Both the position numbers and the translations under genes were made by a program. The notes under the pieces are model-generated. The model saw only the letters and a program-made list of their open reading frames with translations. It had not been told where the DNA came from and did no database searches. Shown here piece after piece: positions 16,700 to 24,235 of a stretch of 64,000 nt of DNA. The stretch covers positions 4,464,001-4,528,000 of the forward strand of contig NZ_CP150300.1 in the NCBI RefSeq assembly GCF_037991315.1, written 5' to 3'. The DNA comes from Paenibacillus sp. FSL H8-0079 (GTDB lineage: Bacteria; Bacillota; Bacilli; Paenibacillales; Paenibacillaceae). How positions within the stretch are numbered: the stretch's first letter is position 1; every line of letters begins with the position of its first letter.

Positions 16700-17755
16700 T
16701 TACAGAGTCCTCCTTTCTTTACGCGCCAGATACAGGAAGAATGGTACCCCGATGAGGGCAACCAATGCGCCAATTGGCGTCTCGTACGGCGGGTTAATCA
16801 TACGTGCAGCCAGATCCGCAAATACAAGTAACAGACTGCCCATTACTGCGGAACATGGAATAATCCAACGATAATCTACCCCAACCATCTTTCGAGTAAG
16901 ATGGGGAATAATAAGTCCAACAAAACCAACCGCACCCACAACGGACACAGCCGTACCCGCGAGGATCAGTACAACAATCAGACCCACGAGCTTGATCAGC
17001 CCCGTACGTTGGCCCAAGCCAACGGCAATATCTTCTCCGAGGCTAAGCAGAGTAATGGAACGGGAGATGAGAAGACCTGCAATCAGTGCAGCGAGTACCC
17101 ATGGGAACATGACCTCCAGTTGAGACCACTTCGTTCCGGCTACACCGCCGGCTGTCCAGAAAGCCAGATCTTGTCCAATTCTGAAATACAATGCAATCCC
17201 TTCACTGAGTGCTGATAGCATCGCTGATACAGCTGCACCTGCAAGCACAAGGCGTAGAGGTGTAAGACCCGATTTGGAAGCTGCACCAAAACCGTACACC
17301 AACAGAACACCAAGCCCTGCTCCAATGAATGAATACATAATGATGTACATAAACGGCAAGCCTGGGAAAAAGGCAAAACAGATCGCAAGCGCAAATCCAG
17401 CGCCCGCATTCAGCCCAAGCAGACCAGAATCGGCCAGCGGGTTACGGGTCATGCCTTGCATGATCGCACCAGCTACAGCGAAGCATGCACCTACCATCGC
17501 CCCGCCAAGAATACGCGGCAATCGAATCTCCCATATGATCTGATGCGGAGTTAGCTCAGGATTGAAATCAAAGATGGCTTTCCAGACAACACCAAGCTTA
17601 ATATCAGCAGCGCCAAAAGAAATGGACAATGCCATGCCCAGAGCGAGTAGTAAAACTCCCCCTGTAAGAATAAGTGTGGCTGCCCACGGACGAGTGTGTA
17701 TCTTCGCTGTGGGTGATTCCGGATTATGATTTGCTGGTGAAGCTTTTGAACTCAT
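16700..17755 (-). CDS. FecCD-family iron-siderophore ABC permease 1
   Basis: 351 residues, polytopic. It has a longer hydrophilic N-terminus (about 25 residues) and then the FecCD marks IRLPRILGGAMVGACFAVAGAIMQG, NPLADSGLLGLNAGAG, LRLVLAGAAVSAM, VGAVGFVGLIIPHLTRKMVG and ETPIGALVALIGVPFFLYLARK (each given in parts). It is the first gene behind the Fur box and the partner of the next permease. Iron limitation should induce the unit. The ligand (for example hydroxamate or citrate type) cannot be deduced. Confidence 0.93.
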   Translation of the reverse strand: MSSKASPANHNPESPTAKIHTRPWAATLILTGGVLLLALGMALSISFGAADIKLGVVWKAIFDFNPELTPHQIIWEIRLPRILGGAMVGACFAVAGAIMQGMTRNPLADSGLLGLNAGAGFALAICFAFFPGLPFMYIIMYSFIGAGLGVLLVYGFGAASKSGLTPLRLVLAGAAVSAMLSALSEGIALYFRIGQDLAFWTAGGVAGTKWSQLEVMFPWVLAALIAGLLISRSITLLSLGEDIAVGLGQRTGLIKLVGLIVVLILAGTAVSVVGAVGFVGLIIPHLTRKMVGVDYRWIIPCSAVMGSLLLVFADLAARMINPPYETPIGALVALIGVPFFLYLARKERRTL

Positions 17756-17833
17756 ACGCGCCCACCCTCGTTATGAGTGGAGCTGCTCAAACCTATGTAC
17801 ATAACAATCACCTCTCTATAAATACCGAACTTT

Positions 17834-17854
17834 AATGATATTGATTCTCATTCC
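17834..17854 (-). promoter_or_regulatory. Fur box
   Basis: On the minus strand GGAATGAGAATCAATATCATT matches the Fur 7-1-7 pattern (TGATAAT-N-ATTATCA); 79 bp upstream of the first permease gene. Iron-responsive repression is expected. Confidence 0.85.
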
Positions 17855-17946
17855 CATAGACCATTGTAAGTGAATCCACGGACTCTGGCAATGGACAAAT
17901 GGGACATGTTTATTGCATATATGAAGATTTGCACACAATTTTGCAC

Positions 17947-17989
17947 GCAAAAAGGCTGTGCAGGAGCCAAAAAGCTCGAACACAACCTT
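17947..17989 (-). terminator. Terminator of the GDPD gene
   Basis: AAGGTTGTG pairs with CACAGCCTT, with an inner GAGC/GCTC stem, followed on the minus strand by TTTTTG. Confidence 0.8.
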
Positions 17990-18029
17990 GTGATTGCTTA
18001 TGTAGAACACATGTATAACACAGACTCGA

Positions 18030-18767
18030 TTAACGGGCAGGTACCCTAATTAAGGATGCCAGGACATCAGGAACATCGGTAATAATGCCTTGCACACCCA
18101 TGTCAATCATGGCTTGCATCTCGGCAGGATCATTCACCGTAAATGGATAGGTAACAACGCCATGTGACAATGCTGCGGCAACATCTTCATAGGTAACAGC
18201 CAGCTTGTAGGGATGAAGGCCGGAAGCTTCAACTTTGACGGCATAGTCATAGGGACGATACAACTTTTCCATATATAGAAGTGCTGTACGAATATCCGGG
18301 GCAAGACGCTTACACCTTACCAGCGAAGCATGATTGAAGCTAGACAGAACGACCTGTTGCTCCAGTTTCCAGTCCCGGATCGCCTGTATAATCTTCTCTT
18401 CCATTCCCTTGTAACTCACAATACCATTTTTTAACTCCAGATTAAGCAAGGTTCCTTTCCCCTGTACCAGCCTGAATAACTCCTCCAGAGAAGGAATGCG
18501 TTCCCCGGCAAAATCGTTGTGAAACCAGGACCCAGCATCGTATGTGCGTAATTGATCGTAAGTTATATCTTTAACCCAGCCCTCTACACCCGCAGTACGG
18601 CTTAACGTCTCATCATGAATCAGCACCAATCGGCCATCACTCGTCATCTGCACATCGGTTTCCATGCCTGTCGCTCCAAGCTCCAGGCTACGTTCAAAAG
18701 CAATCATCGTATTCTCCGGGCATACGGCAGATGCACCGCGATGGGCAATAATTTCAAAGTTCCTCAT
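18030..18767 (-). CDS. Glycerophosphodiester phosphodiesterase (UgpQ-like)
   Basis: 245 residues, cytosolic (no signal peptide). It hydrolyses glycerophosphodiesters from phospholipid breakdown to glycerol-3-phosphate and an alcohol. GDPD marks: IIAHRGASAVCPENTMIAF (catalytic His, metal Glu), GATGMETDVQMTSDG (E and D), LIHDETLSRTAG (second catalytic His), LLNLELKNG, and FTVNDPAEM near the end. Start fixed by AGGAGG eight bases before the ATG. Single-gene unit with its own terminator. Confidence 0.93.
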   Translation of the reverse strand: MRNFEIIAHRGASAVCPENTMIAFERSLELGATGMETDVQMTSDGRLVLIHDETLSRTAGVEGWVKDITYDQLRTYDAGSWFHNDFAGERIPSLEELFRLVQGKGTLLNLELKNGIVSYKGMEEKIIQAIRDWKLEQQVVLSSFNHASLVRCKRLAPDIRTALLYMEKLYRPYDYAVKVEASGLHPYKLAVTYEDVAAALSHGVVTYPFTVNDPAEMQAMIDMGVQGIITDVPDVLASLIRVPAR

Positions 18768-19002
18768 TCCAGCGCCTCCTGCGTTCAACGTTAACTCTAT
18801 GATCTACACTATAAACACCGTTTGTTAGACCTGTATTAACAGAGCGTTTAATTGGTTGTTTACTTAGTCAATACATGCGGTATGGTTGAACATCCAACGG
18901 GCTGGGGATTCACTCATTTTTGCGAACTCAATCTGAAAATCGACATAATATAGTATGAACGAACGATGGAAGCACTGCACTCCGTTATAAGGAGGTTGAC
19001 TA

Positions 19003-19269
19003 TTGAATCCCTCAAAGAAAAAATCGACACCTACGCGTCCTCGCACATCCCAGTTACAGTCGGCTTCCAGGCTTTCCAGATCATCTGTCCATATCAAAAA
19101 CAAATCCAGCAAGACGGCTAAACAGCGTTCCTATAACTCCAGTTCACCCAACACACTGGATCAGCTGGCTATTGTTGCAGCTATACTTTCCTTAATTGCT
19201 GCCGCCATCGGGCTATATATCGCCTGGAAATCGTTAAGTAATCCGAATCAAACTGCTGTTGTGGTGTAA
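19003..19269 (+). CDS. Small basic single-pass membrane protein
   Basis: 88 residues from a TTG start seven bases after GGAGG. The first 50 residues are Lys/Arg/Ser/Thr-rich and look disordered (NPSKKKSTPTRPRTSQ); then one transmembrane helix (LAIVAAILSLIAAAIGLYIAW) and a short outer tail. The basic face could bind nucleic acid or wall polymers; no family recognised. Two small hairpins follow (near 19270 and 19307) without a convincing T-run. Confidence 0.6.
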   Translation: MNPSKKKSTPTRPRTSQLQSASRLSRSSVHIKNKSSKTAKQRSYNSSSPNTLDQLAIVAAILSLIAAAIGLYIAWKSLSNPNQTAVVV

Positions 19270-19394
19270 GCTGCTTAATACGCAGCTATTGGCTCAGGAG
19301 GCTCTCTCCTGCTTCTGACCTTATTCAGGGGCAGGTTTTTGCTTTTTCAATCGCTTAACGTATGCTGGAAACGTCAAAAAACCGTTCCCCTGAA

Positions 19395-19414
19395 ACGCCG
19401 GCATGTACCGGCGT
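19395..19414 (-). terminator. Possible weak terminator downstream of YjcZ-like gene
   Basis: ACGCCGG and CCGGCGT form a perfect 7 bp stem with a 6-base loop, followed only by TTCAGG on the minus strand. It lies 75 bp after the micropeptide stop. Confidence 0.4.
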
Positions 19415-19489
19415 CTCTTTGGAAAGGTCATTTTGTATCCGGGCGACTGCCTCTGCAGCACGATCCCTCATCTCGGAATGTGGACCGAA

Positions 19490-19618
19490 TTACAGAATGA
19501 ATGTACGAGAGATGATAACCAACAGAATGAACAACACCAGAATTGCTCCTGTCGATGTCCATGCTCCACCACTGAAGCCTCCGCCGTATCCGTAACCTGT
19601 GCCTTTAAGTTCGCTCAT
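19490..19618 (-). CDS. YjcZ-family sporulation-type micropeptide (copy 1)
   Basis: 42 residues: Gly/Tyr-rich head (MSELKGTGYGYGGGFSGGAW), then SAILVLFILLVII-type helix TSTGAILVLFILLVIISRTFIL. This is the hallmark of YjcZ-type small proteins of Bacillales, many of them sporulation-associated. AGGGGAGTG precedes the ATG by nine bases. A close paralogue lies at 38209. It should insert in a membrane; the exact role is unknown. Confidence 0.8.
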   Translation of the reverse strand: MSELKGTGYGYGGGFSGGAWTSTGAILVLFILLVIISRTFIL

Positions 19619-19738
19619 GAGTGACACTCCCCTCTTCACTAAAGTACACTATAGACTATGTCCGATAGCGCAACTTGCTTGGGCAGATCGAAATTTCTCC
19701 TCAAAAGCGATTGGTTACAGCCCTCTATTCTTGTATAA

Positions 19739-20323
19739 TCATTGTCCGTTCAGCTGTGACCACTTCTGGGTCAACTCTGCCGGAATATAGGATGACATCT
19801 GGTTGAGTAGTTCAGCTGGATCGGATTCCAGACTCCACAGACTAAGATGTGATGTGTTGGAGAACCCTTCCTGTACGCTATGCTCTACCATCTTCATCAG
19901 CGGGCCATAATATCCGTTGACGTTCAATAAGCCGACAGGCTTGCGATGAATGCCAATCTGTGCCCAGCACAGTACCTCAAATAGTTCTTCAAATGTACCC
20001 ATGCCTCCAGGAAGTGCAATGAATCCATCGGATAATTCCGCCATCGTAGCCTTCCGTTCATGCATGGTTCCCACTTCAATCAGCTGTGTAAGCCCTCCAT
20101 GGACAACCTCACCCCGGAACAATCCGGTAGGCATGACACCAATCACTTCTCCACCTTGCTTCAGAGCCGCATCGGCAACTGCGCCCATTAAGCCCATGCA
20201 AGAACCACCATAAACCAGTGCATATCCGCGATCAGCAATCTGTTTGCCCAGTTGAACAGCCTTCTCTGTATAATCGGGGTGATTCCCCGGGTTCGAGCCT
20301 GCAAAAACACATATACGTTTCAA
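19739..20323 (-). CDS. LOG family protein (TIGR00730; cytokinin-type phosphoribohydrolase)
   Basis: 194 residues, Rossmann-type. Starts [15 protein letters not shown]; contains [11 protein letters not shown], the substrate site [30 protein letters not shown] (in parts; PGGxGTxxE is diagnostic). It likely cleaves nucleoside 5'-monophosphates (cytokinin ribotides in plants) to base and ribose 5-phosphate; B. subtilis YvdD is of this type. TTG start, nine bases after GAGGAGTG. Single-gene unit. Confidence 0.92.
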   Translation of the reverse strand: MKRICVFAGSNPGNHPDYTEKAVQLGKQIADRGYALVYGGSCMGLMGAVADAALKQGGEVIGVMPTGLFRGEVVHGGLTQLIEVGTMHERKATMAELSDGFIALPGGMGTFEELFEVLCWAQIGIHRKPVGLLNVNGYYGPLMKMVEHSVQEGFSNTSHLSLWSLESDPAELLNQMSSYIPAELTQKWSQLNGQ

Positions 20324-20410
20324 TGGGTTTCACTCCTCATCATGATCTATTTTAATAATATATAACATGAATGTTATGGGTATGTACAACAGGTTAAAAG
20401 ATGAATGGAC

Positions 20411-20446
20411 AAAAAAATACCCGGCCGTTTGCAGCCGGCCGGGCTC
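20411..20446 (-). terminator. Intrinsic terminator
   Basis: CCCGGCCG and CGGCCGGG form a perfect 8 bp GC stem, followed on the minus strand by TATTTTTTTG. Confidence 0.9.
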
Positions 20447-20554
20447 CCATTTCAATACATATCAATTTAGAAGGGGTTGTTACTACCTAATATACAGACC
20501 GAACATTAAATCCGTATGATCTTTGCATGAAATGAATATTAAATCTTCGTGGTA

Positions 20555-20974
20555 CTAACGTATCCCACGGCGTGAACGCACGACAAACATATGCTTGTCT
20601 TTACGCAGAATCCGGCCATCTGCAAGTTCAACCTGATCCTCATCATGACGCAGAATCGTCGTGGATAATGCTACAATTTTGGCCCGGCGCCAGATCATAA
20701 CCTGTGATTTGAAATAGATGGCATTTTCGAACTGAATCGCCTTTTTCATCACATATCCAACCTTGTGCACTTCAGAACGTGCTTTCTTTAAGGGAAGACT
20801 CTCTTCGGGAAGAGGTCTGATCATTGCGATATTGTCAAACGACACCTTAATCCGTTTCGGTCCGATTCGTACACATTCCCCTTCTTCATCCCACTCGACC
20901 AGCGTTCCCTTCAAAGGCTCCCGTATGCCTGTCGCACGATATACCGCTACTTTTCGTCCTATCCAATGTCGCAA
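20555..20974 (-). CDS. Hypothetical protein with two Sm/PRC-like beta segments
   Basis: 139 residues. A frame-long extension upstream would overlap ung; GGAGGT is followed seven bases later by TTG (20974), so this start (RHWIGRKVAVYRAT) is preferred. First half: GREPLKGTLVEWDEEGECVRIGPKRI-like barrel (G-x-L-x-E-x-D-x-x-x-x-x-I) followed by FDNIAMIRPLPEE. Second half: VELADGRILRKDKHMFVVRSRR. It follows ung by 19 bp, so they form one unit. No family is recognised with confidence. Confidence 0.65.
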   Translation of the reverse strand: MRHWIGRKVAVYRATGIREPLKGTLVEWDEEGECVRIGPKRIKVSFDNIAMIRPLPEESLPLKKARSEVHKVGYVMKKAIQFENAIYFKSQVMIWRRAKIVALSTTILRHDEDQVELADGRILRKDKHMFVVRSRRGIR

Positions 20975-20993
20975 TGCTCTCACCTCCATCTGT

Positions 20994-21662
20994 CTAGTTT
21001 TCAGGTATCTTCCAATCGATCGGTTCAATACCTTTGGAGGTCAAGAAGTCATTGGCTTTGGAAAAGGGACGACTGCCGAGGAATCCACGATGCGCAGCCA
21101 GCGGACTCGGATGTGTAGACTCCAGTACCAGATGCTTGTCCCTGTTGATAAATGCACCTTTTTTCTGGGCATGACTACCCCACAGCATATATACCATCGG
21201 CTCTGGGCGTTCATTCAGCGCACGAATAACAGCATCCGTAAACGTCTGCCAGCCCAGTGCCTGATGCGAATTCGGCTGACCTTCACGGACCGTCAGAACA
21301 GCATTTAATAGCAGGACTCCCTGCTGTGCCCAATGGACCAAAGATCCATGATTCGGAATCGGCAGGTCCAGATCGGCCTGAAGTTCCTTATATATATTTT
21401 TCAGAGAAGGTGGTACGCGAACTCCCGGTCTAACCGAAAAGCTCAATCCGTGAGCCTGACCCGCTCCGTGATAAGGGTCCTGACCAATAATAACAGCCTT
21501 AACCTGATGATACGGAGTCAACTTCAGTGCGGAGAACAGGTCTTCTTTGGGCGGAAAGACCGTCTGCGTTTTATACTCGGCGGCGAGGGTGTAACGAATC
21601 TTGTTGAAATATTCGGCTTCCGTCTCTTCCTGAAGCACCTTGTCCCAATCGTTTCCAAACAT
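20994..21662 (-). CDS. ung: Uracil-DNA glycosylase, family 1
   Basis: 222 residues, full length. Removes uracil from DNA in base excision repair. Water-activating loop GQDPYHGAGQAHGLSFSV (D62), uracil-binding region LLLNAVLTVREG, and the minor groove loop HPSPLAAHRGF are intact. AAGGAG nine bases before ATG. Followed by a small hypothetical gene in the same unit. Confidence 0.97.
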   Translation of the reverse strand: MFGNDWDKVLQEETEAEYFNKIRYTLAAEYKTQTVFPPKEDLFSALKLTPYHQVKAVIIGQDPYHGAGQAHGLSFSVRPGVRVPPSLKNIYKELQADLDLPIPNHGSLVHWAQQGVLLLNAVLTVREGQPNSHQALGWQTFTDAVIRALNERPEPMVYMLWGSHAQKKGAFINRDKHLVLESTHPSPLAAHRGFLGSRPFSKANDFLTSKGIEPIDWKIPEN

Positions 21663-21863
21663 ATGTATAGGCTCCTTTCCCCTGATGAATACAGTTTCGT
21701 GCAGCCCAACTACTGGGCTCTTCCTTCTGAGAGCCGCATGTCATGCAACTCATAGACTATCCACCATTTTAACATAACCGGGGACAGCAGACCAGAATTG
21801 CACATCGGGGTATACGTTCACCTCGAAATAAATCGTATTCTTGCTACATTCAGTATACTCATA

Positions 21864-21897
21864 CAAAAAAGTCACCTCGCTGTTGCGTGATGACTTG
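21864..21897 (-). terminator. Terminator of the PatB/MalY gene
   Basis: AAGTCATCACG and CGAGGTGACTT pair around an AACAG loop, followed by TTTTTG on the minus strand. Confidence 0.75.
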
Positions 21898-21903
21898 ATG
21901 ACT

Positions 21904-23124
21904 TTATACTTGGACGGGCACCTCTTCGACTTCTTTCACAAGCACACTGCTGATTCTTCGTAGCCCTTCCTGAAGGACAGAACGGGGACAAGCCAGATTC
22001 AACCGAATGCAACCCTCACCATTGGCTACAAACATATGACCATCTTCGAGTAATACACCCGCTTGCTCAGCGAAGAATAAAGGTAAACTTACATTTTGGG
22101 GAGCATATGCCGAAATATCGATCCAGGCCAGATACGTGGCTTCCGGGATGTGAAAGACAGCCCGTGGTAGATGTTGTTTCAAATACTGTTCTACGCAGTC
22201 GAAATTGGCGTCTAAATAACCTTTTAATTGTTTCAGCCATTCATCACCCGTTTCGTAAGCCGCTTGAGTGGCAGCGATGCTCAGTGGGTTTTTAAAACCA
22301 TAATGGCGCGCCTGCCAGATGTCTCGAAGTGCCTTGTTGGGAATAATGACATTGGAGAACATCAGACCAGCCATGTTGAATGTTTTGCTCGGAGACATAC
22401 ATGTAATGATTCGATCCGTATCGGGAAACAGCTTCGCAAGTGGCGTATGTCTTTTTCCAGTCCGCAGCAGATCACAGTGAATTTCATCCGAAATGACCCA
22501 TACATTGTTCCGCAGGCAGATCTCACCCACACGTTGTAACTCTTCCGTTGTCCAGACACGTCCAGATGGATTATGCGGGTTACAGAAAATACATACCCTT
22601 ACCTTCTCATCCTTCGCCTTAGCTTCAAAATCCTCAAAATCAATCGAGTAACGCCCCTGCTCGTTGATCATATCCGAACACACCAGTTCAAGATTGTTAT
22701 GCTCCGCAGCTGACTTGAAGAAACCATAAGACGGGGTTACGATCAGTACTTTCTCATCCGATTGACAGATATATTCCACCAGTTCATACAAAGCGGGGAT
22801 GATGCCGTTCGAGGTCTCCAAATGCTCCTTCGGGAAGGACCAGTCATAGTATCTCTTCATCCAATTCGAAACAGCTTCATAGTATGCCGGATCAAATACC
22901 TGAGAGTAACCCATGATTCTACGGTCCAGACGCTCCTTAACTGCATCCAGAATCTCGGGAGGTGTGGCAAATTCCATATCTGCAATCCACATGCGAATGA
23001 ATTCTTCGTCCTTGAATGGAAATGTCATATCTTCTGTGGCGTTAAAAATATATTGACGGAAACCATCCGTATTCATGGCATTTGTTCCTGTTCGGTCTAT
23101 AATCTCATCAAAGTCGTATTTCAT
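21904..23124 (-). CDS. PLP-dependent cystathionine beta-lyase, PatB/MalY family
   Basis: 406 residues. Class I/II aminotransferase fold; members cleave C-S bonds of cystathionine or cysteine conjugates and some act as regulators. Motifs: FDEIIDRTGTNAMNTDGF, IADMEFATPPEI, FCNPHNPSGRVW, ISDEIHCDLL, and SPSKTFNMAG with the PLP lysine K247; closing RLNLACPRSVL. Start after GAGGAG. A divergent XRE-type regulator gene lies 250 bp away and a 44 bp palindrome stands between, suggesting local control. Confidence 0.92.
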   Translation of the reverse strand: MKYDFDEIIDRTGTNAMNTDGFRQYIFNATEDMTFPFKDEEFIRMWIADMEFATPPEILDAVKERLDRRIMGYSQVFDPAYYEAVSNWMKRYYDWSFPKEHLETSNGIIPALYELVEYICQSDEKVLIVTPSYGFFKSAAEHNNLELVCSDMINEQGRYSIDFEDFEAKAKDEKVRVCIFCNPHNPSGRVWTTEELQRVGEICLRNNVWVISDEIHCDLLRTGKRHTPLAKLFPDTDRIITCMSPSKTFNMAGLMFSNVIIPNKALRDIWQARHYGFKNPLSIAATQAAYETGDEWLKQLKGYLDANFDCVEQYLKQHLPRAVFHIPEATYLAWIDISAYAPQNVSLPLFFAEQAGVLLEDGHMFVANGEGCIRLNLACPRSVLQEGLRRISSVLVKEVEEVPVQV

Positions 23125-23224
23125 AGCTTCTACTCCTCTATCTGCTTTACTTTTTCATTGTCGTTTCATGTCGTATTACACCTATTATTTCATGATGCAG
23201 GAATTGCATCAAATGCAATACAAT

Positions 23225-23268
23225 CTATTCTGACGAAACAAATAAAGTTTATTGTTTCTCCAGAATAG
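23225..23268. promoter_or_regulatory. Interrupted palindrome between the lyase gene and its divergent regulator
   Basis: CTATTCTG (23225-23232) mirrors CAGAATAG (23261-23268) and GAAACAA (23235-23241) mirrors TTGTTTC (23252-23258), all on one dyad centre. 17 of 22 positions pair. Placed 101 bp before the lyase gene and 107 bp before the regulator gene; a candidate operator. Confidence 0.5.
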
Positions 23269-23374
23269 GTATTTCGGTTAAAAAGTGATATATTTCTCAT
23301 ATAGAATCATTTTTATGAATGACTTTCATCATTTTCACGTACTCTCAAGAAACATTACATAAGGAGAACCGACT

Positions 23375-24082
23375 ATGAACAATATCAATCAAGAAGTTGG
23401 CAAGAAGATACGAAACTTTCGGAAATGGCGGGGACTGACCATTCAACAGCTTGCGGACCAGATCTTCAAGAGCAAGGGCACGCTATCCAAATATGAGAGC
23501 GGAGATATTACACTTGATCTGGTCACGTTACATCATATTGCGAACGCGCTCAACATTCAGGTGGAGCAGCTCTTGTACCAAGAACCCAGACACGCTTCTC
23601 CCTTGATGAATGCGGTGCCGTCCAGCTTTTTCAAGAACTCCACACGTTTCTATTCCTACTTCTATGATGGGCGTAACAACAGTCTCATTCGTTGTGTCAT
23701 TGACATGATGGCTCAATCGGATGCCAACCGTTATCGCACCGTGATGTATATGAATGTGAAGGATTTTGAGAACTACCAGGAGTGCGAGAATATGTATTGG
23801 GGCCACACCGAGCATTATGATACACTCACCACCCTGATTTTAAAAAATCAGGCCACGCCGCTGGAGAATCTATATATTAATATTCTGGCGTCTTTTCAGG
23901 AATCAGAGAAAAAATGGGGACTGATGGCGGGTGTCTCCTTCAGACCTTTCATGCCTATCGCGCTCAAAATGTTATTCTCCAGAACCCCGCTGCCCGAGAA
24001 TCAGGAGTTATATAATGAATTAAAAATCTCAAAGGAAGATCTGCGGACTCTGAAAATATACAACATGCTCGCCGTCACCTGA
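23375..24082 (+). CDS. XRE-family transcriptional regulator
   Basis: 235 residues. N-terminal HTH (residues 8-63): VGKKIRNFRKWRGLTIQQLADQI, FKSKGTLSKYESGDITLDL, ALNIQVEQLLY. The C-terminal 160 residues (FKNSTRFYSYFYDGRNN, YRTVMYMNVKDFENYQECENMYWGHTEH) form a ligand-type domain without a recognised family, seen after XRE heads in Firmicutes. AAGGAG nine bases before ATG. Divergent from the PatB/MalY-type lyase gene, its probable target. Confidence 0.88.
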   Translation: MNNINQEVGKKIRNFRKWRGLTIQQLADQIFKSKGTLSKYESGDITLDLVTLHHIANALNIQVEQLLYQEPRHASPLMNAVPSSFFKNSTRFYSYFYDGRNNSLIRCVIDMMAQSDANRYRTVMYMNVKDFENYQECENMYWGHTEHYDTLTTLILKNQATPLENLYINILASFQESEKKWGLMAGVSFRPFMPIALKMLFSRTPLPENQELYNELKISKEDLRTLKIYNMLAVT

Positions 24083-24144
24083 ACAATGCAGCGTGTCACA
24101 CATTCTCATGTCATATGGAAATGGAGACAGTCCCTCCCCATTAG

Positions 24145-24198
24145 AAAAGGCACTTCTATAAGCTGTTGAAACCAGCTCATAAAAGTGCCTTTCGCTTT
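24145..24198. terminator. Bidirectional terminator
   Basis: AAAGGCACTT and AAGTGCCTTT with an inner AGCTG/CAGCT stem; T-rich on both sides (TTTCGCTTT on plus, TTTTCTAA on minus). It separates the converging XRE and peptidase genes. Confidence 0.85.
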
Positions 24199-24235
24199 GA
24201 CGCTTATTAGATCGTGGAATAAACGAGACTAACGC

